The position numbers and the translations under genes are program-made. Below are positions 62,114 to 64,000 of a stretch of 64,000 nt of DNA, piece by piece (the first letter of the stretch is position 1; every line of letters starts with the position of its first letter). The notes under the pieces were generated by a model. It saw nothing but the letters and a program-made list of their open reading frames with translations, made no database searches and was not told the DNA's origin. Source of the stretch: a bacterium (GTDB lineage Bacteria > Patescibacteria > ABY1 > JACQRZ01); NCBI GenBank assembly GCA_030688365.1, contig JAUYIE010000003.1, forward strand, positions 1 through 64,000, written 5' to 3'.

Positions 62114-62905
62114 TTAATCCAAAAGTTGGTGTGTAAGCTCAATCCATTGTTGAACAGATAAATCTTGAGCTCGAGCCGTTGACTGCACACCACACCTCTC
62201 CATTGCGTCAATAATATCCTGTCTCAAAAGAGATGTACCTTCAGCAATATTTGATACGAGTAGTTTACGTTTTTTTGCAAAACCACAGCGAGCCAACGAA
62301 AGGATTTTTTCAGGATCGTACGTTTGCACATTGGTTTTAACTGGCGACAGCTGCACAACTGCACTTTGTATATTTGGACGAGGGCGGAAGGATGCAGATG
62401 AAACATCAAAACACTTTTTTACTTTAGCATATAACTGTACAGACAAAGATAATAAACTCATCTCTCCGGGACCGGATACGAGGCGTTGTGCAACTTCCTT
62501 TTGAACCATAAGTACCGCGCGAGATGTGTGAGGTGTTACTTGTAATATCATTTTAATCAATATGGATGTAATATTGTATGGAATATTTGCAACAACAAGA
62601 TACTGGTTGGTCCCTAATTCATTCACAATGACCGGATAACACTTCAACGCATCTCCATAAACGATAGATATCGCTGGATTTGCAACGCTCAACTCGTTTA
62701 ATGTCTGAATCAAATCTTTATCCAGTTCAATAGCTATAACCCTTTTTGCCTTCTGTGCGAGTAATGAAGTCATCGCTCCTTGTCCTGGACCTATCTCAAT
62801 TACCACTTCATCAGGTTTAATGTCAGCTTGATTTACAATCTTTTTGACGATATTTTTATCAATGAGAAAGTTTTGCCCAAATCTGCGTTGTGCAATATGA
62901 CTCAT
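62114..62905 (-). CDS. rsmA: 16S rRNA (adenine1518/1519-N6) dimethyltransferase
   Basis: A 263-residue RsmA (KsgA). SAM-binding motif I is VVIEIGPGQGAMTSLLA (near 35-50), with IAIELDK, then YGDALK and the catalytic motif IV VVANIPYNITS. It dimethylates two adenines near the 3' end of 16S rRNA late in 30S assembly. Its ATG overlaps the stop of the upstream transporter gene (ATGA). Confidence 0.96.
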   Translation of the reverse strand: MSHIAQRRFGQNFLIDKNIVKKIVNQADIKPDEVVIEIGPGQGAMTSLLAQKAKRVIAIELDKDLIQTLNELSVANPAISIVYGDALKCYPVIVNELGTNQYLVVANIPYNITSILIKMILQVTPHTSRAVLMVQKEVAQRLVSGPGEMSLLSLSVQLYAKVKKCFDVSSASFRPRPNIQSAVVQLSPVKTNVQTYDPEKILSLARCGFAKKRKLLVSNIAEGTSLLRQDIIDAMERCGVQSTARAQDLSVQQWIELTHQLLD

Positions 62906-64000
62906 ACAGTATTTGGAGTAATTTTGATACCTCGGTGAATCAAGGATAGATACAGCAGTGAGAAGAGTCCTCCAAGCAAAAATACAAGATTCCAGTGTCC
63001 GCCTCCAAAATAAAACATTGCTGCAACGCTCATCGCCGCAAGAATCTTACCTATGGCTAAACCCATCTCAAAACGAATAACTGATTTGATAACATGTTTA
63101 CTTTTTAATGCGTCCCTATACACCTCAACAGTAATAGGTAGTTGTACTGGGTAACGTACCATTCGACTAAATGTATCACTAATCAATATCCATATCCCGG
63201 TCATAGAAAAAATACGAAGAACCCATGATGATATATATAAATAGATTCCAGTTCTCATAATATGATTTTCATTCTTTCTGTCGGCAATCCTTCCTACGTA
63301 CAAGAGAACCATACTGCTGATAACAGTACTAGTAGCTACCAGTGTCCCCAGTCCCACTATGTTGGTTAAAACAACATATGCAAAAATCGGCCACGCAAAT
63401 TGCCATACCAACTCTTCTCCATATCCAATCAATCCGATTGTTTGACGTCTATGTTCCTTTGTAAATAATTCCCTATAACACTCCTTATATTCCAATCCAG
63501 ACGGAACAAATACTTCTTTTGTAAGAAATAATGGAACATTTGAAAGAAGTATCAATAATACAACTACAATAAATAACGCTTGAAAACCAAATAGAGCAAT
63601 TACAAATCCACCAAATAAAGGTCCCAAAATGACAACCAATGAGGCAATTACCTGCATGATCCCCAGTTCACGCCCCTCCTCGGCTGACTTACCAAAAAAT
63701 ACAAAGTCACCATGAAATGCCGGCCAGAAAAACATCTTTTGTAGCGCATACGCAATGACTGCTAAATAGAGAAATCCACTGGAGTGTGGGATCTCAAACA
63801 AGAAGATATAGTAAAGAACAAGAAAAAATGATCCAAATACCATACCATGAGCAAAACCTTTTCGCTTTACAAATTTTCCACCCAACGGTATTAAAAAAAA
63901 GTACACTACGTACACTGCGCAATAAAAAAGCATAATGGCATACACCGGGTAACCCAAAGTATAGAGATATATAGGTTCAAATAAACTTACAGCCGCGAGA
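62902..64000 (-). CDS. MFS transporter, 5' end beyond the window
   Basis: The open frame runs to the edge of the window, and the residues beyond the first in-frame TTG (LFEPIYLYTLGYPVY) are typical of the first MFS helix, so the true start lies outside. About 366 residues are visible with roughly ten membrane helices. The loop between the second and third helices (KRKGFAHG) fits the MFS cytoplasmic loop position. The family moves small molecules or drugs by proton coupling; the substrate cannot be told. It is co-transcribed with rsmA by a 4-base overlap. Confidence 0.8.
   Translation of the reverse strand, partial: LAAVSLFEPIYLYTLGYPVYAIMLFYCAVYVVYFFLIPLGGKFVKRKGFAHGMVFGSFFLVLYYIFLFEIPHSSGFLYLAVIAYALQKMFFWPAFHGDFVFFGKSAEEGRELGIMQVIASLVVILGPLFGGFVIALFGFQALFIVVVLLILLSNVPLFLTKEVFVPSGLEYKECYRELFTKEHRRQTIGLIGYGEELVWQFAWPIFAYVVLTNIVGLGTLVATSTVISSMVLLYVGRIADRKNENHIMRTGIYLYISSWVLRIFSMTGIWILISDTFSRMVRYPVQLPITVEVYRDALKSKHVIKSVIRFEMGLAIGKILAAMSVAAMFYFGGGHWNLVFLLGGLFSLLYLSLIHRGIKITPNTV

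Overview
The window looks like a chromosome segment of a Patescibacteria (Candidate Phyla Radiation) bacterium, probably from the Parcubacteria-like lineages; no finer placement is possible from the sequence alone. Supporting signs are a GspE/PilM/PilN/PilO type IV pilus locus beside large secreted proteins with 'GWAW..GWI' modules, a PrgI/TraC/VirB4/VirB6-like secretion locus, split or trimmed housekeeping enzymes, and the repeated module reading roughly 'GKIL.QV..KGEAWYV.P....RYYLGRP.DAF'. The standard bacterial code fits: TGA acts as stop, for example in the VanZ-like gene.

Layout. 1-3 kb: parA, a pilin-like gene, tRNAs Met(CAT), fMet and Leu(CAA), a VanZ-like protein and a CofE-like protein. 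3-11.3 kb: gpmI on the plus strand, then a tight minus-strand run (PilT-like pseudo-ATPase, pheS, pheT, glyS, M16 peptidase). 11.4-21.1 kb: secreted proteins with tandemly duplicated C termini around a pilus assembly locus (pilB, pilO, pilN, pilM). 21.3-28.3 kb: a propeller protein, a pilin/CHAP/amidase fusion, radA, recG and a YjjX-like NTPase. 28.3-29.4 kb: a secreted nuclease.

29.46-39.02 kb is an integrated mobile region at the 3' end of a tRNA-Arg(GCG) gene. Three copies of the tRNA 3' end plus its terminator (29.42-29.48, 30.97-31.01, 38.96-39.02 kb) divide it into two tandem units. Unit A carries a STAS-like/ATPase pair. Unit B carries a reverse transcriptase operon (Xre regulator, RT, zinc-ribbon protein) behind a near-consensus promoter and about 500 bases of mostly noncoding, hairpin-rich leader. 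It also carries a three-gene envelope operon with its own structured RNA leader, several small genes, an excisionase-like gene and a tyrosine integrase. The RT locus is the best candidate here for an undescribed system: it has the retron-like order ncRNA candidate - accessory gene - RT, but the RT motifs are divergent and no template/variable repeat pair was found.

39.1-64 kb: tRNA-Ser(GCT), comF, a conjugation-type secretion operon running from the VirB6-like gene down to a VirB8-like candidate, a plus-strand lipoprotein, a 3462-residue cysteine-rich secreted protein with its small membrane-anchored partner, rsmA (ksgA), and an MFS transporter cut by the window end. The secretion operon, the giant protein and the amidase fusion could together form a cell-surface contact apparatus; that is inference from neighbourhood and domain content.
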